Origin: Glandiceps talaboti | Lineage: Eukaryota > Hemichordata > Enteropneusta > Spengelidae | Length of the DNA: 64,000 bases | Assembly (NCBI RefSeq): GCF_964340395.1 | Contig: NC_135557.1 | Location: forward strand, 24,142,375-24,206,374 | Reading direction: 5' to 3' | Part shown: piece after piece, positions 56,650-64,000 of the stretch | Numbering within the stretch: position 1 is the first letter of the stretch | How the letters are laid out: each line of letters starts with the position of its first letter | Made by a program: the position numbers and the translations under genes | The notes under the pieces: model-generated | Told to the model about the DNA's origin: nothing | What the model saw: the letters and a program-made list of their open reading frames with translations, nothing else | The model's database searches: none

Positions 56650-58241
56650 GCCAAAGATATCCGTCAAATATACCACTAAAATATACAGCAAATATACCAC
56701 TAAGATATACATCAAATATACCACTAAAATATACAGCAAATATACCACTAAGATATACAGCAAATGTACCACTAAAATATACAGCAGATATACCACTAAG
56801 ATATACAGCATATGTACCACTAAGATATCCAGCAAATGTACCACTAAAATATACAGCATATGTACCACTAAGATATACAGCAAATGTACCACTAAAATAT
56901 ACAGGAAATATACCACTAAAATATACAGCAAATGTACCACTAAGATATACAACAAACGATATACAGCAAATGTACCACTAAGGTATACAGCAAAAGTACC
57001 ACTAAGATATACAGCAAATGTACCACTAAGATATAAAGCAAATGAACCACTAAAATATACAGCAAATGAACCACTAAAATATACAGGAAATATACCACTA
57101 AGATATACATCAAATGTACCACTAAGATATACAGCATATGTACCACTAAGATATACAGCAAATGTACCACTAAAATATACAGCAGATATACCACTAAGAT
57201 ATACAGCATATGTACCACTAAGATATACAGCAAATGTACCACTAAAATATACAGGAAATATACCACTAAAATATACAGCAAATGTACCACTAAGATATAC
57301 AACAAACGATATACAGCAAATGTACCACTAAGGTATACAGCAAAAGTACCACTAAGATATACAGCAAATGTACCACTAAGATATAAAGCAAATGAACCAC
57401 TAAAATATACAGCAAATGAACCACTAAAATATACAGGAAATATACCACTAAGATATACATCAAATGTACCACTAAGATATACATCAGATATACCACTAAA
57501 ATATACAGCAGATATACCACTAAGATATACAGCAAATGTACCACTAAGATATACATCAAATGTACCACTATGATATCCATCAGATGTATCACTAAGATAT
57601 CCATCAGATGTACCAAAAAATATACAGCAAATATACCACTAAAATATACATCAAATGTACCACTAAGATATACAGCAAATATACCACTAAGATATACAGC
57701 AAATGTACCACTAAGATATACATCAAATGTACCACTAAGATATACAGCAAATGTACCACTAAGATATACATCAAATGTACCACTAAGATATACATCAAAT
57801 GTACCACTAAGATATACATCAGGTGTACCACTAAGATATACAGCAAATATACCACTAAGATATACATCAAATGTACCACTAAGATATACATCAGATGTAC
57901 TACTAAGATATACAGCAAATGTACCACTAAGATATAGCAAAAGATATACAGCAAATGAACCACTACAATATACAGCAAATATACCACTAAGATATACAGC
58001 AAATGTACCACTAAGATATACAGCAAATGTACCACTAAGACATACAGCAAATGTACCACTAAGATATACAGCAGATATACCACTAAGATATACATCAGAT
58101 ATACCACTAAGATATACAGCAAAAGATATACAGCAAATGTACCACTAAGACATACAGCAAATGAACCACTAAAATATACAGCAACTAAACCATTAAGACA
58201 TACAGCAAATGTACCACTAAGATATACAGCAAATGTACCAC
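56650..58241. repeat. 1.6-kb 24-bp minisatellite upstream of the GABA-B gene
   Basis: About 65 units of CCACTAAGATATACAGC plus AAATGTA (24 bases) with A/G, GCA/TCA and TGT/TAT variants. Because 24 is divisible by three and units lack stops, 200-codon frames appear on both strands; the plus frame repeats an octapeptide RYTANVPL. A segment of about 350 bases is itself duplicated: AACAAACGATATACAGC occurs at 56951 and 57301. Confidence 0.95.
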
Positions 58242-58318
58242 CAATCACTCGACGGTAAGTGGACTATTTCGACTCATTAGCCTGAATGACCTCCTCGATG
58301 TACTATCTTTAGTCACTC

Positions 58319-58566
58319 AGTTTTAATTACATAACCACTACAATAAATACAATTAATTATGCATTCTCCTCTTTCCTAGGTACTGTTATATCTCACACCA
58401 ACACAAATTCAGCGTTGAACAAAACTACAAGTTTTAATTACAAATTTAAAATTACTACCCTTAAAAACGACAGGAAATACCATAAATTGTGCATTCTCTT
58501 TCCATTTTTTCCTAGGTACGGCTAGATCGTCACACCAACACAAATTCAGTCTTGAACAAAAGTACA
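58319..58566. repeat. Tandem duplication carrying a 3' splice-site-like sequence
   Basis: Two diverged units (from 58319 and 58430) share AGTTTTAATTAC, TTTCCTAGGTAC and CACACCAACACAAATTCAG. Each has a polypyrimidine-CCTAG acceptor-like site (AG at 58378-58379 and 58514-58515). The second lies 55 bases upstream of the GABA-B start codon and could bound its first coding exon. Confidence 0.75.
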
Positions 58567-58570
58567 ACGC

Positions 58571-64000
<5,430 letters not shown>

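Noticed and set aside
56630-58248. Long frames of 103-233 codons with octapeptide repeats on both strands
   Set aside because: A 24-base stop-free minisatellite is open in several frames at once; no start context, splice site or domain supports a gene.

Overview
This window is nuclear DNA from an animal. It has spliced genes with GT-AG introns, a spliceosomal U6 RNA gene, tRNA-derived SINEs, MITEs, LINE relics and a Penelope-like retroelement relic. It is AT-rich and very dense in simple repeats such as (ATGT)n, (CTGT)n, (GA)n, (TA)n and (ATC)n. The gene contents (KAT7/HBO1 type MYST acetyltransferase, ABHD10, a GABA-B receptor subunit) and moderate introns fit an invertebrate bilaterian, plausibly a marine deuterostome or lophotrochozoan. 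The species cannot be named from the sequence.

Layout. Positions 1-25000 contain no gene I can recognise except one possible signal-peptide first exon on the minus strand (5556-5615). The rest is simple repeats, minisatellites, hairpin elements, a TTAA-type MITE (6614-6933) and LINE relics. From 25.1 to 26.9 kb there is a decayed DNA transposon with terminal inverted repeats, into which two copies of a 9-bp-target-site MITE have inserted. Positions 29149-36892 (minus) hold a complete 11-exon KAT7-like gene encoding 551 residues. A U6 snRNA gene lies in its first intron on the same strand. Head-to-head with it, 368 bp away, is a five-exon ABHD10-like gene (37261-42629, plus, 283 residues) with a mitochondrial-type N-terminus. 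The gap between them holds ETS-like sites, a DR1 nuclear-receptor-like site and a YY1-like site, so it is probably a shared promoter.

Positions 43-56 kb are repeat-dominated. At 46.5-48 kb there is a cluster of (TA)n arrays, palindromes and a Penelope-like GIY-YIG endonuclease relic. From 58571 to the right edge lie the first three coding exons of a GABA-B receptor-like class C GPCR. It is preceded by a 1.6-kb 24-bp minisatellite, and its first intron holds another ribozyme/palindrome cluster and a large foldback structure.

The most striking content is a set of hammerhead self-cleaving ribozyme motifs in Penelope-related repeats. One copy (59762-59807) has every conserved core base and three intact helices. 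Other copies form perfect or near-perfect palindromes (59350-59509, 46564-46719) carrying a ribozyme on each strand. Different copies show compensatory base changes in helices I and II. These elements abut (TA)n arrays, and one degenerate copy lies downstream of, and on the same strand as, a GIY-YIG endonuclease relic.
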